Below are positions 18,293 through 28,289 of a stretch of 64,000 bases of DNA, one piece after another. This DNA is from Streptomyces sp. 1-11 (GTDB taxonomy: Bacteria > Actinomycetota > Actinomycetes > Streptomycetales > Streptomycetaceae): positions 1 to 64,000 of the forward strand of contig NZ_BJTV01000009.1 in assembly GCF_007176755.1 (NCBI RefSeq), given 5' to 3'. The first letter of the stretch is position 1; each line of letters opens with the position of its first letter. The position numbers and the translations under genes were made by a program. A model generated the notes under the pieces. The model did not search any database. It had not been told where the DNA came from and saw only the letters and a list, made by a program, of their open reading frames with translations.

Positions 18293-18727
18293 TCACCCGA
18301 AGGAGCAGCCCGGGTTCGGCGCGTCCTCGGAGAACGGGGCGTCGTGCGGCAGCACGTAGAGCACATCCAGGACGACCGGGGTGGTGCCGAGGTTGCGGCC
18401 TATGTGGACGTGGTCGGGACCGGCCGGCTCCTGGATCGCCGCGCCCTTGCGGTACACGCCGTCCGAGGCGCAGCCGGAGTCGAAGTGGCTGAGGGTGCCC
18501 TGCTTCACGACGCCGTACAGCGGACCGTCGTGGTAGTGCCAGCCGGTGCCCTGGCCGGGCGGGACGGTGATCTCGCGCAGGGTGTAGTCGGTGCCGCCGA
18601 CCGTCGTCCGGGCGAGGGTACGGGCCGTCACCCCGGGGCCCGGCGGGGTGGCCCCCGCGGCGGGGCAGGCGAGGAACGCGGCGGCGGTCACCACGCCGAC
18701 GAGGGCGGTGCGAAGTACCTTGCGCAT
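18293..18727 (-). CDS. Secreted cupin-domain protein
   Basis: The 144-residue precursor has a signal peptide (MRKVLRTALVGVVTAAAFLA, cleavage near AGA-TPP) and a single cupin barrel. Metal-binding motif 1 is visible as GTGWHYHDGPLYGVVKQG, and a second His-bearing strand as PAGPDHVHIGRN. Two cysteines (GCASDG and NPGCSFG) could form a disulphide. Substrate and reaction are unknown. ATG 18727 has GGAGG 7 nt upstream. The stop codon is directly adjacent to that of the convergent phosphatase gene (TGATCA shared junction). Confidence 0.8.
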   Translation of the reverse strand: MRKVLRTALVGVVTAAAFLACPAAGATPPGPGVTARTLARTTVGGTDYTLREITVPPGQGTGWHYHDGPLYGVVKQGTLSHFDSGCASDGVYRKGAAIQEPAGPDHVHIGRNLGTTPVVLDVLYVLPHDAPFSEDAPNPGCSFG

Positions 18728-18821
18728 ACGGGAGCCTCCAGGTTCGCGAGCGGTTGCCGACCGCGAACCTAGAGGCATCAGCCGGGTGTTGGGGGCGGAA
18801 CCAGGTGATCCGGTCAACCTG

Positions 18822-19484
<663 letters not shown>

Positions 19485-19543
19485 CCGGTGCTCCTTCCGC
19501 CGGTCCGCCCCGCCGGGCCCCGGGTACCCCGCCGGGGCCCCGC

Positions 19544-20407
19544 TCAGCCCGCGATGCGGTCCAGCTCCGCGACCGCGTCCCCGGGCAGCGTCAGGCCGGC
19601 GGCGGCGATGTTCTCGCGCAGGTGGTCCGGGGACGAGGTGCCGGGGATGAGCGCGATGTTCGGCGAGCGGCCGAGCAGCCAGGCGAGGGCCACCTGCTGC
19701 GGCGACGCGCCGAGCCGCGCGGCGACCCGGGACAGCGTGCCGGACTGCAGCTGGGTGAACCCGCCCAGCGGGAAGTACGGCACGAAGGCGATGTTCTCCG
19801 CCGCCGTGCGCTCCACCAGCGCGTCGTCCTGCCGCTGGGCCAGGTTGTACAGGTTCTGCACGCTCACCACGGGCGCGATCGCCCGCGCCTCCTCCAGTTG
19901 GGCGAGGGACGCGGCGCTGAGTCCCAGGTGCCGGATCAGGCCCTGCTGCCGCAGCTCCGCCAGCGCGCCGAACATCTCGGCCACCGGTTCCTCGTTCGGG
20001 CTGTCCACGTCGCCGAGCCGCAGGTTGACCACGTCCAGCGTCTCCAGCCCCAGATGCCGCAGGTTGTCGTGCACCTGCGCCCTGAGGTCCGCCGGATGCC
20101 GGGACATGATCCAGGCGCCGTCCGCGCCGCGCCGCGCGCCGACCTTGGTCACTATGCGCAGGGCGTCCGGGTAAGGGTGCAGCGCCTCCCGGATGATCTC
20201 GTTGACCACGACCGGCCCGTAGAAGTCGGCGGTGTCGATGTGGGTGACGCCCGCCTCCACCGCGGCGCGCAGCACCGCGACCGCCCGGCCCCGGTCCCGC
20301 GGCGGGCCGAAGACGTGCGGTCCGGCCAGTTGCATGGCTCCGTAGCCCATCCGGGTCAGGGTCAGACCGTCCGCGGGGGTGACGGTGCCGCCGAGCTGTG
20401 CGGTCAT
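19544..20407 (-). CDS. Aldo/keto reductase
   Basis: The 287-residue (alpha/beta)8 NADPH-dependent oxidoreductase has the catalytic Asp and Tyr in HIDTADFYGP, the Lys in IVTKVG, IRHLGLSAAS, and the NADPH-binding IPGTSSPDHLREN near the C terminus. The physiological carbonyl substrate is unknown. ATG 20407 (MTAQLGG) has GAGAGGC 5 nt upstream; the longer frame is open but unlike the family. It is divergent from the XRE regulator across 146 bp, which often indicates local control of the reductase by that regulator. Confidence 0.88.
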   Translation of the reverse strand: MTAQLGGTVTPADGLTLTRMGYGAMQLAGPHVFGPPRDRGRAVAVLRAAVEAGVTHIDTADFYGPVVVNEIIREALHPYPDALRIVTKVGARRGADGAWIMSRHPADLRAQVHDNLRHLGLETLDVVNLRLGDVDSPNEEPVAEMFGALAELRQQGLIRHLGLSAASLAQLEEARAIAPVVSVQNLYNLAQRQDDALVERTAAENIAFVPYFPLGGFTQLQSGTLSRVAARLGASPQQVALAWLLGRSPNIALIPGTSSPDHLRENIAAAGLTLPGDAVAELDRIAG

Positions 20408-20553
20408 GTCGTGCCTCTCGTGCCGTTCGACGAGCCGCCCCTCCGGCGGCTCCCCTCCACCCTGCGCCCGGCCCGCCCGGCACGGCAGTGCCCCCGCGTT
20501 CCTGGGAGTGACAGGGCCAGTCACCGCGGCGGACGCCGCCGTACGGTGGTGCC

Positions 20554-21429
20554 ATGGACGGTACGAACGCGCTCGGCGAGTTCCTGCGGGCCCGCCGGGG
20601 ACAGGTCCGCCCGCAGGACGTGGGCCTGCCGGGATCGGGACTGCGCCGGGTGCCGGGGCTGCGCCGCGAGGAGGTCGCGATGCTCTCCGGCATCAGCTCC
20701 GACTATTACCTCCGCCTCGAACAGGGCCGCGACCGCAACCCCTCCGCGCAGGTCCTCCAGGCCATCGCCGGGGTGCTGCGGCTGGACGCCGACGCCACCT
20801 CCTACCTCCTGTCGCTGACCCGGGACCGGCCCCGCGACGCCCGGCCCGGGGCGCGCACCGGGCCGGCCCGCCCCCGGGAGGAGGCGCCGGCCGGTCTGCT
20901 GCGGCTCATCGACGGCTGGCCGCGCAACCCCGCCTACATCCAGAACCGCTACACCGACTGCCTCGCCGCCAACGCCCTCGCCACGGCCCTCACGCCCAGC
21001 TACCGGCCGGGCGTCAACCTGCTGCGGGCGGTCTTCCTCGACCCCGCGGAGCGCGCGCTGCGCCGGGACTGGGACGAGCTCACCGTGGAGGGCGTCGCCG
21101 CGCTGCGGGCGTACGCGGGCCCCGAGTCCGACGACCCCCGGCTGCGCGACCTGGTCGGCGACCTCTCCCTGCGCAGCGAGAGGTTCCGCACGCTGTGGGC
21201 CCGGCACGAGGTGCGGCCCCGGCGCGGCCGGCTGAGCAGACTGAGCCACCCGCAGGTCGGCGACCTGGACCTGCACTCGGAGAAGCTGACCGCGGACGGC
21301 ACCGGCGGACTCACCCTGGTGGTCTTCCACGCCGAGCCCGGCAGCCGCAGCGCCGAGCTGCTGGACATCCTCGGCAGCCTGGCCGCGCCCCGCCCGGACA
21401 CGGCGCGGGCACCCGCCGAGGAGCCGTAG
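20554..21429 (+). CDS. XRE-family regulator with MmyB-like ligand-binding domain
   Basis: The 291-residue regulator has an N-terminal HTH_31/XRE domain (about residues 8-85: LRRVPGLRREEVAMLSGISS and YYLRLEQGRDRNPSAQVLQ) and the MmyB-like C-terminal domain (IDGWPRNPAYIQNRYTDCLA, RFRTLWARHEV, FHAEPGSRSAELLDIL). Proteins of this pairing are numerous in Streptomyces and often control a divergent dehydrogenase or reductase gene; here that is the aldo/keto reductase. The small molecule sensed is unknown. Confidence 0.9.
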   Translation: MDGTNALGEFLRARRGQVRPQDVGLPGSGLRRVPGLRREEVAMLSGISSDYYLRLEQGRDRNPSAQVLQAIAGVLRLDADATSYLLSLTRDRPRDARPGARTGPARPREEAPAGLLRLIDGWPRNPAYIQNRYTDCLAANALATALTPSYRPGVNLLRAVFLDPAERALRRDWDELTVEGVAALRAYAGPESDDPRLRDLVGDLSLRSERFRTLWARHEVRPRRGRLSRLSHPQVGDLDLHSEKLTADGTGGLTLVVFHAEPGSRSAELLDILGSLAAPRPDTARAPAEEP

Positions 21430-21572
21430 CCCGGGGGAGGGACATGCGGCCGTGGCGGGGGCAGCCCGGTGGACCGGCCCGGCGAGGCCGGCGGCACGGG
21501 CCGCTCGCGGCGGACGGGGCCCGGGTGCAACGATCGGTCTCGGAGCCGGTTCGCACGACCAACGGAGCGCGC

Positions 21573-22556
21573 ATGACGACGCACAGGCCCACGCCGGAGC
21601 ACACCGGGCAGGAGGAGCGCACCGGGGACGTGCGGGTGCGCCCGGTCGCCGGGCACATCGGCGCGGAGATCACCGGCGTGGATCTCGCCGGTCCGCTGGA
21701 CGACGCGGTGGTCGCCTCGATCCGGGCGGCGGTGCTGCGCTGGAAGGTGGTGTTCTTCCGGGGGCAGGAGCTGGACCACGCCGCACACGTGGCCTTCGCC
21801 CGCCGGTTCGGCGAGCCGGTCGTCCTCGGCCGGCGGGGCAGCGCCTCCCCGGCGGGCTTCCCCGAGGTGGAGACCACCGCCGACCGGCTGGAGCTGGGCG
21901 GGCGCTTCGGCATGGAGCACGAGGAGTGGCTGCGGCGGCGCCGGCACAGCCTGCTGCGCGGCTGGCACTGCGACCACGGCGCCCGTGTCGACCCGCCGGC
22001 CGCGACCGTCCTGCGCGCCGAGACCGTACCGCCGTACGGCGGCGACACCACCTGGGCCAATCTGGCCGCCGCCTACGCCGGGCTCTCGGCACCGGTACGC
22101 GCCTTCGTGGACGGGTTGCGCGCCGAGCACCGGCTCGGCGTCGGCTACCAGCCGCGGCCCGGCGACGACGCCTACCTCCGTCACCTGCTGGACCATCAGG
22201 TCGCCTCCGTCCACCCGCTGGTGCGGGTGCACCCGGAGACGGGAGAGCGGGTGCTGTACGTCAACGGCTACTACCTGGAGCAGATCGCCGGGGTGTCCCG
22301 GCCGGAGAGCGCGGCCCTGCTGGAGATGCTGCTGGAGCAGGCGGTGCGCCCCGAGTACACGGTCCGCTTCCGCTGGGAGCCCGGGAGCGTCGCCTTCTGG
22401 GACAACCGGGCCACCATCCACCTGGCCCCGGGCGACAGCGCCCATCTCGGGCACCCCAGGATCATGCACCGGGTGATGCTCGCGGGCGACGTCCCGGTGG
22501 GCGTGGACGGCAGGCCCTCGGAGCCGATCACCGGTACGCAGGCGGGCCGCTGGTGA
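21573..22556 (+). CDS. TauD/TfdA-family Fe(II)/2-oxoglutarate dioxygenase
   Basis: The 327-residue enzyme has the TauD fold with the metal-binding HxD in GWHCDHGARVDPP, the distal His in RIMHRVMLAGD, and N-terminal GHIGAEITGVDLAGPL and WKVVFFRGQ. It should hydroxylate an organic substrate (sulfonate, phenoxyacid or natural-product intermediate) using 2-oxoglutarate and O2. The sequence after HxD differs from true taurine dioxygenases (usually HTDVTF), so taurine is not assumed. The ATG at 21573 has GGAG 5 nt upstream. No sulfonate transporter lies nearby. Confidence 0.88.
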   Translation: MTTHRPTPEHTGQEERTGDVRVRPVAGHIGAEITGVDLAGPLDDAVVASIRAAVLRWKVVFFRGQELDHAAHVAFARRFGEPVVLGRRGSASPAGFPEVETTADRLELGGRFGMEHEEWLRRRRHSLLRGWHCDHGARVDPPAATVLRAETVPPYGGDTTWANLAAAYAGLSAPVRAFVDGLRAEHRLGVGYQPRPGDDAYLRHLLDHQVASVHPLVRVHPETGERVLYVNGYYLEQIAGVSRPESAALLEMLLEQAVRPEYTVRFRWEPGSVAFWDNRATIHLAPGDSAHLGHPRIMHRVMLAGDVPVGVDGRPSEPITGTQAGRW

Positions 22557-22565
22557 GCCGCTGGT

Positions 22566-22609
22566 GAGCCGGGGGCCGGCCACCCGGCGGGCGCCGGTCC
22601 CCGGCGCTC
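22566..22609. terminator. Probable terminator between the convergent TauD and phosphatase genes
   Basis: GAGCCGGGGGCCGGC (22566-22580) can pair with GCCGGTCCCCGGCGCTC (22593-22609) with two small bulges, forming a long GC-rich hairpin directly after the dioxygenase stop and over the phosphatase stop. Confidence 0.45.
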
Positions 22610-24110
22610 ACGTCAGCGGGATCGTCGTCTCGTCCTCGACCGGCGGGTCGAGTTCCTGGGCGCGGTTGCCGGTCGCGGCGAAGCAGCGCAGCCGCACCGC
22701 CTCCGGGGTCACGTCCAGGCGCAGGAAGGACTTGAAGAACGGCGGGTCGTAGGTGACCGAACCCGGCGAGAAGAGCTGGGTGTAGAGCTTGCGCACGGGC
22801 AGCCGGAACCGGGCGGCGCGGTCGGGCCGGCGCCCCGCGCCCAGCAGGCTCGCGACCAGCCGCACCCGCCGGGTGACCCGGGCGTCCGGGCCGGGCGCCC
22901 GGGCGGGCTCGATGCCGAGCCGCTCGGCCACGACCGCGGTCGCCTGGTCCTCGGTGAGGGTGAAGAAGCGGCGCAGCCGCAGCCGCCGGGCGTACACCCC
23001 GCTGTAGAAGGCCAGCGAGTCGCCGCGCAGGGGGTAGCAGCGGAACTCCCGCTCGGTGACGTTCGCCACCGACACCCGGGGGATGGTGTGCGTGGCGTGC
23101 ATGAACGCGCCCCCGCCGCCCGAGACCACGTACTGGACGGTGCGGCCGTCCACGTCGACCGGATAGCGCTGGTAGTTGTGGATGTCACCGCCGATCGCGG
23201 CCACGTAGTGGTGCTCCGGGTCGCGCACGACGTCGTCGACCGTGCCGCCGCCCTCGATGGCGCACGGGTGATGCTCGCCGTCCACGTACAGCGGGGAGCC
23301 GGTGATCAGGATCTTGGGCTTCGGTCCCCGGGACACCTCCCGCAGCCACGCGCCCTGCTCGGCGTCGATCGTGCCCAGCAGTCCGGTGTCGATGCCGACG
23401 ATCCGCACCGGCCCGGCGTCGATCGCCCAGTACGGCCCCGGCTGAACGGCCCGCTGCGCCGGCGCCGACCGCAGCGCCCTCGCCTCGGCCAGACGTCGGC
23501 CGTCCGCCGGGCGCGCCCGGTGCCAGAGCAGGGTGCGCCACCAGGCGCGGGTGAGCGGGCGGGGCCGCGGTGCGGGCGGCAGCGGGGGAGCGTCGGCGCA
23601 GAAGACCCGCATGAACGCGCCGAGGTCCTCGTACCAGTCGTGGTTGCCCGGTACCGCGTAGATGGGCGCGGGATAGTCCTCGTACGGCCGGAAGAACTTG
23701 ACGCCGTAGTCGTCGGCGCTGCCGACGGGGTAGATGACGTCGCTCGCGATCACCGCGAACTCCGTGTCCCGGCCGGCCTCGAGCAGGCCGGGGACGGTGG
23801 CGTACTGGGAGGCGCCGCCCTCGCCGGTGTCCCCGAGGACCAGGAAGGAGAAGCGGTCCGGCACGTCCCGCCGCACCACCTTGTCCGCGGGCGCCCCGGC
23901 CGCCTCCTGCTCGGCCACCAGGCGGCCGCGGGTGCGGCCGGTCGGGTCGCCGAACCACGACGCGAGCACCCCGTTGCGGGCGGCCCACAGGACCCGCGGG
24001 TCGAGCCAGGACAGCTTCTCCACATGAGCGGGCATCAGCCGCCGGTAGACGCCGGGTTCGGACGGGCCCCAGCCGGCGCCCCGGGCGGTATCGCGTGAGG
24101 ATTCAGACAC
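22608..24110 (-). CDS. Metallophosphoesterase (calcineurin-like)
   Basis: The roughly 500-residue protein carries the dinuclear-metal motifs of the calcineurin-like family: FLVLGDTGEGG, VIASDVIYPVG, YAVPGNHDWYEDLG, ILITGSPLYVDGEHH and AIGGDIHNYQRYPV. No signal peptide is apparent. A C-terminal region of about 150 residues follows the catalytic core and contains a FFTLTEDQA segment and a beta-rich tail. The substrate could be a phosphomonoester or phosphodiester. The start is uncertain (GTG 24110, GTG 24119 or ATG 24140); no good ribosome-binding site is seen, and 24110 may be leaderless. Confidence 0.8.
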   Translation of the reverse strand: MSESSRDTARGAGWGPSEPGVYRRLMPAHVEKLSWLDPRVLWAARNGVLASWFGDPTGRTRGRLVAEQEAAGAPADKVVRRDVPDRFSFLVLGDTGEGGASQYATVPGLLEAGRDTEFAVIASDVIYPVGSADDYGVKFFRPYEDYPAPIYAVPGNHDWYEDLGAFMRVFCADAPPLPPAPRPRPLTRAWWRTLLWHRARPADGRRLAEARALRSAPAQRAVQPGPYWAIDAGPVRIVGIDTGLLGTIDAEQGAWLREVSRGPKPKILITGSPLYVDGEHHPCAIEGGGTVDDVVRDPEHHYVAAIGGDIHNYQRYPVDVDGRTVQYVVSGGGGAFMHATHTIPRVSVANVTEREFRCYPLRGDSLAFYSGVYARRLRLRRFFTLTEDQATAVVAERLGIEPARAPGPDARVTRRVRLVASLLGAGRRPDRAARFRLPVRKLYTQLFSPGSVTYDPPFFKSFLRLDVTPEAVRLRCFAATGNRAQELDPPVEDETTIPLT

Positions 24111-24489
24111 GCGGTGCACCGTAACAACGGTGCCGTGCATGGCCGGAGGGTGGGCCCCGGCGTCAAGTGCTGGTAAAATCAGAGGACTTCGCCGTCCGGT
24201 GCTGCCGAGCCGCGTCGACCGGGCCCTGCGCCGAACCATGCGCCGGCCCGGCGCGGCCGGAGCATCCGTCCCGCCCTGCCGTCGCAGGGGTCAGGGTAGG
24301 GAAAACCCTCGAATTGCCTCTGCCGCTGCTGACATGCGCGAGTCAAGGCTGTCATTCTCCCCCAGCACGCAGTCGGTTTCGCGTGAACGCTCCATGCTTC
24401 CCCACACAGTTGAGCTCGTCCCGGACAGCACACCCGTCTGCCCGGGTCTCACCGGCCGCTACCCGGCGGCCGCAGCAGGAGGAAATCGA

Positions 24490-26880
24490 GTGAGTCGTCT
24501 TCCCCACAGACGGGCCTTGGCCGGAGCCGCACTGGTCTCCACCGCGGCCTTCCTCGCCGTCGGCATCCAGTCGGTGCCGGCCGCAGCCAAGCCCTCCGCC
24601 CCCCACGCCGGCCACCTGCGCACCGGCGGTCTGGAGGCCAAGCTCTCCCCGGCCCAGCACGCCGCGCTGATCAAGAGCGCCCAGCAGAGGACCGCCACGA
24701 CCGCGCGCTCCCTCGGCCTCGGCGCCAAGGAGAAGCTGGTCGTCAAGGATGTCGTCAAGGACAACGACGGCACCGTGCACACGCGTTACGAGCGGACCTA
24801 CGCCGGGCTGCCCGTCCTCGGCGGCGACCTCGTGGTGCACACCCCGCCGGCCTCCGTGGCCAAGGGCACGGTGAGCACCACCTTCAACAGCAAGCGCACG
24901 GTCAAGGTCGCCTCCACCACCGCGACCTTCGCCAAGTCCGCCGCCGAGACCAAGGCCCTGAAGACCGCCAAGGCCCTCGACGCGAAGCAGCCCGCCGCCG
25001 ACAGCGCCCGCAAGGTGATCTGGGCCGGCGACGGCACCCCGAAGCTCGCCTGGGAGACGGTGGTCAGCGGCCTCCAGGACGACGGCACGCCCAGCCGGCT
25101 GCACGTCATCACCGACGCCGCCACCGGCAAGGAGCTGAGCCGCTACCAGGCCATCGAGACCGGTACCGGCAACACCCAGTACAGCGGCTCGGTCAGCCTC
25201 AGCACCACGCTGTCGGGCTCGACGTACCAGCTCTACGACACCACGCGCGGCGGCCACAAGACGTACACGCTCAACGGCGGGACGTCCGGCACCGGCACCC
25301 TGATGACGGACTCGGACGACGTCTGGGGCAACGGCTCGGGCTCCAACACCCAGACCGCCGCCGCCGACGCCGCCTACGGCGCCCAGGAGACCTGGGACTT
25401 CTACAAGAACACCTTCGGCCGCAGCGGCATCCGCAACGACGGTGTCGCCGCCTACAGCCGGGTCCACTACAGCAGCGGCTACGTCAACGCCTTCTGGGAC
25501 GACAGCTGCTTCTGCATGACCTACGGCGACGGCACGTCCAACACCCACGCGCTGACGTCGCTGGACGTGGCCGGCCACGAGATGAGCCACGGTGTCACCT
25601 CCAACACCGCGGGCCTCAACTACAGCGGCGAGTCCGGCGGTCTGAACGAGGCGACCTCCGACATCTTCGGCACGGGCGTGGAGTTCTACGCGAACAACTC
25701 CACCGACGTCGGCGACTACCTCATCGGCGAGAAGATCGACATCAACGGCGACGGCAGCCCGCTGCGCTACATGGACAAGCCCAGCAAGGACGGCGGCTCC
25801 GCCGACAGCTGGTACTCCGGCGTCGGCAACCTGGACGTGCACTACTCCTCGGGCCCCGCGAACCACATGTTCTACCTGCTGTCCGAGGGCAGCGGCACCA
25901 AGGTCATCAACGGCGTCACCTACAACAGCCCGACCTCGGACGGCGTCGCCGTCGCCGGCATCGGCCGCGCCAAGGCGCTGCAGATCTGGTACAAGGCGCT
26001 GACCACGTACATGACGTCGAGCACCAACTACGCCGGCGCCCGCACCGCCGCCCTGAACGCGGCCGCCTCGCTGTACGGCACCAACTCCGCCGAGTACGCC
26101 GGGGTGGGCAACGCCTTCGCCGGCATCAACGTCGGCAGCCACATCAACCCGCCGAGCAGCGGCGTGACGGTCACCAACCCGGGCAGCCAGAGCGCCACCG
26201 TCGGCACCGCGGTCAGCCTGCAGATCCAGGCGAGCAGCACCAACAGCGGCGCCCTCACCTACAGCGCCACCGGCCTGCCGGCCGGCCTGTCGATCAACAG
26301 CTCGACCGGTCTGATCTCCGGCACGCCCACCACCGCGGGCTCCTCCAGCACCACGGTGACGGTGAAGGACTCCACCGGCGCGACCGGCACGGCGACCTTC
26401 GGCTGGACGGTCAGCACCACCGGCGGCGGCTGCTCCTCGTCCCAGCTGCTGGCCAACCCGGGCTTCGAGTCGGGCAGCACCGGCTGGACGGCGACGAGCG
26501 GCGCCATCACCAACGACACCGGTGAGGCCGCCCACGGCGGTTCGTACAAGGCCTGGCTCGACGGCTACGGGTCCTCGCACACCGACACCGTGTCCCAGTC
26601 GGTGACGATCCCCGCGGGCTGCAAGGCGACCCTGACCTTCTACCTGCACATCGACACCGCGGAGAGCGGCACCACCGCGTACGACAAGCTGACGGTGACC
26701 GCCGGTTCGAAGACCCTCGCGACGTACTCGAACGCCAACGCGGCCTCCGGGTACAGCCAGAAGTCCTTCGACCTGTCCTCGCTGGCGGGCCAGACGGTCA
26801 CGCTGAAGTTCAACGGCGTCGAGGACTCCTCCCTGCAGACCAGCTTCGTCGTGGACGACACCGCCCTGACGACCGGCTGA
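24490..26880 (+). CDS. Secreted M4 (thermolysin-family) metallopeptidase with C-terminal accessory domains
   Basis: The 796-residue pre-pro-protease has a signal peptide (VSRLPHRRALAGAALVSTAA, cleavage near PAAA-KPS), an FTP/PepSY propeptide (to about residue 215), the M4 catalytic domain (about 220-555) with Zn ligands H363, H367 (GHEMSHGV) and E387 (GGLNEATSD), a cadherin-like putative Ig domain (about 560-645; TYSATGLPAGLSINSSTGLI), and a C-terminal beta-sandwich starting LLANPGFESGSTGWT. The GTG at 24490 has AGGAGG 8 nt upstream. Both C-terminal modules probably bind polymer or cell-surface material. The long 379-bp leader between the phosphatase and protease genes holds the promoter region. 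Confidence 0.94.
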   Translation: MSRLPHRRALAGAALVSTAAFLAVGIQSVPAAAKPSAPHAGHLRTGGLEAKLSPAQHAALIKSAQQRTATTARSLGLGAKEKLVVKDVVKDNDGTVHTRYERTYAGLPVLGGDLVVHTPPASVAKGTVSTTFNSKRTVKVASTTATFAKSAAETKALKTAKALDAKQPAADSARKVIWAGDGTPKLAWETVVSGLQDDGTPSRLHVITDAATGKELSRYQAIETGTGNTQYSGSVSLSTTLSGSTYQLYDTTRGGHKTYTLNGGTSGTGTLMTDSDDVWGNGSGSNTQTAAADAAYGAQETWDFYKNTFGRSGIRNDGVAAYSRVHYSSGYVNAFWDDSCFCMTYGDGTSNTHALTSLDVAGHEMSHGVTSNTAGLNYSGESGGLNEATSDIFGTGVEFYANNSTDVGDYLIGEKIDINGDGSPLRYMDKPSKDGGSADSWYSGVGNLDVHYSSGPANHMFYLLSEGSGTKVINGVTYNSPTSDGVAVAGIGRAKALQIWYKALTTYMTSSTNYAGARTAALNAAASLYGTNSAEYAGVGNAFAGINVGSHINPPSSGVTVTNPGSQSATVGTAVSLQIQASSTNSGALTYSATGLPAGLSINSSTGLISGTPTTAGSSSTTVTVKDSTGATGTATFGWTVSTTGGGCSSSQLLANPGFESGSTGWTATSGAITNDTGEAAHGGSYKAWLDGYGSSHTDTVSQSVTIPAGCKATLTFYLHIDTAESGTTAYDKLTVTAGSKTLATYSNANAASGYSQKSFDLSSLAGQTVTLKFNGVEDSSLQTSFVVDDTALTTG

Positions 26881-26893
26881 TCACAGCACACAG

Positions 26894-26932
26894 CGGTCCC
26901 GCACCCCGGAGCTCCTCCGGGGTGCGGGACCG
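26894..26932. terminator. Bidirectional terminator between protease and GH64 genes
   Basis: A perfect 17-bp stem (arms 26894-26910 and 26916-26932; core GGTCCCGCACCCCGGA) closes a 5-nt GCTCC loop. It lies 13 bp from the protease stop and 7 bp from the GH64 stop, serving both convergent genes. Confidence 0.85.
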
Positions 26933-26939
26933 TCCCGCG

Positions 26940-28139
26940 TCAGCTCAGCGGATCCAGCGTCAGGTACGCCTGCTGCGGACTGCCGTCGTGCACCAGGGAC
27001 TCCTGGTTGCCGACGTCGTCGAAGGCGAACGCGTACGCCTTGCCGTCGGCCATCTGGGCGTGGACGGCGCGCGCGTACTGGTTGGTCACGCCGTCCTGGT
27101 AGAAGTTCGCCGCCGAGGTGTCGGGCTGGCTGGGGTTGCTCAGCAGCGTGGAGCGGTTGAAACCGGCGCACAGCGTGCGGGAGATGGGGCCGCGCACCTG
27201 GTCGTTGGGCGCGTCCAGCAGCTTGTGGCAGCCGAAGACGCTGGACGCGTCCGGCTTCTGGAAGCTGGTGACCACGGCGCCGGAGGTGTTGGTGAAGTTC
27301 ATGACGTTGCCCGACACCCGGCCGAAGTACTTGGTGTTCGGCTGGTCGGTGAAGGGCGTGACGGTCAGCGTCGACGTCGAGTACTTCTGCCACACCCGGT
27401 TGACGTAGTCGTCCATCACGTTCGCCGGCAGGGCTCCGGTCTCCACCCCGTACAGCGGGGAGAGCGCGCGCAGCACGGTGCCGTCGGAGCGGGTCTGCAC
27501 CAGGCCGGACCAGCCGCCCGACTGGCCGCGCAGCGCGTTGAACACCGCGTTGTAGCCGCCGGCCTTCAGGTGGCCGGTGGTGCTCACGCTGCCGTCCGCG
27601 CGCTGCACGCCGACCGCGTACGGCGCCGAGAACATGTCCACCTGGGTGCTGTTGAGCCACAGACCGGAGTCGTTCAGCGTGTACTCCGACCAGTTGAACA
27701 GGATGTCGCGGTTCGGGTCGGAGGGGTTCTGCACGGCCGGCTGCACCAGGCCGCCGGTGGTCAGCCGGAAGTCGAGCTTCTGGCCGTAGGAGAAGTAGAT
27801 CCGCCCGGAGAACTTGGGTATCCGGATGGTCTTCGACTGTCCCGGCGCCGGGCCGGTGATCGCCGCGTCCGGCGCCGGGGTCGGCGGGTTGCCGCCGGCG
27901 GGCCAGGCGTGGAAGGCGCCGCTCTCGTCGGCCCAGCCCTGCCGTCCCGAGGAGAGCTGGGTGCCGAGGTCGTACACGTACACGGGCCCGGAACGGCCCG
28001 AGTTGTTTGTGATCTTCAAGGGGATGGTGTCCGCGACGGCGGCGCCGGCGGGGTCCGGCGTGCCCAGGACGAGCACACCGCCCATCAGGGCCGCCGCGGC
28101 CGCCAGGGGCAGCACGGGACGCGTGTAACCGGGGAGCAC
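26940..28139 (-). CDS. Secreted GH64 beta-1,3-glucanase (laminaripentaose-producing type)
   Basis: The 399-residue precursor has a signal peptide (MLPGYTRPVLPLAAAAALMG, cleavage near AGA-AVAD) followed by a complete GH64 domain. These enzymes cut beta-1,3-glucan of fungal walls into laminaripentaose. The catalytic pair is visible as E152 in FNWSEYTLN and D168 in QVDMFSAPY, 16 residues apart as in the characterised Streptomyces enzyme. No carbohydrate-binding module is attached. The GTG at 28139 has GGAGGTGGAGA upstream. A perfect LacI-type operator palindrome lies about 50 bp before the start (28190-28207), implying induction by a sugar released from glucan. Confidence 0.93.
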   Translation of the reverse strand: MLPGYTRPVLPLAAAAALMGGVLVLGTPDPAGAAVADTIPLKITNNSGRSGPVYVYDLGTQLSSGRQGWADESGAFHAWPAGGNPPTPAPDAAITGPAPGQSKTIRIPKFSGRIYFSYGQKLDFRLTTGGLVQPAVQNPSDPNRDILFNWSEYTLNDSGLWLNSTQVDMFSAPYAVGVQRADGSVSTTGHLKAGGYNAVFNALRGQSGGWSGLVQTRSDGTVLRALSPLYGVETGALPANVMDDYVNRVWQKYSTSTLTVTPFTDQPNTKYFGRVSGNVMNFTNTSGAVVTSFQKPDASSVFGCHKLLDAPNDQVRGPISRTLCAGFNRSTLLSNPSQPDTSAANFYQDGVTNQYARAVHAQMADGKAYAFAFDDVGNQESLVHDGSPQQAYLTLDPLS

Positions 28140-28189
28140 TCTCCACCTCCGTGTGGGGTCGGGGTGGTACGGGGTTGGTCCGTACCTGT

Positions 28190-28207
28190 TCTGAGAGCGC
28201 TCTCAGA
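28190..28207. promoter_or_regulatory. LacI-family-type operator upstream of the GH64 gene
   Basis: TCTGAGAGCGCTCTCAGA is an 18-bp perfect palindrome with the central GAGCGCTC core common to LacI-family sites of actinobacterial glycosidase genes (for example CebR/CelR). No LacI regulator is encoded in the window, so it would act in trans. Confidence 0.7.
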
Positions 28208-28289
28208 GTTACGGTCGATCACGTGCATGTCAATGACTTGAGCAGGATCCGCCGGGGCGCCCGCGCCGGGGCGGACGCCGCCGGGAACC

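Noticed and set aside
24352..26649. A 765-codon open frame on the minus strand
   Set aside because: It is the shadow of the M4 protease gene; the product is low-complexity A/V/G/R-rich sequence.
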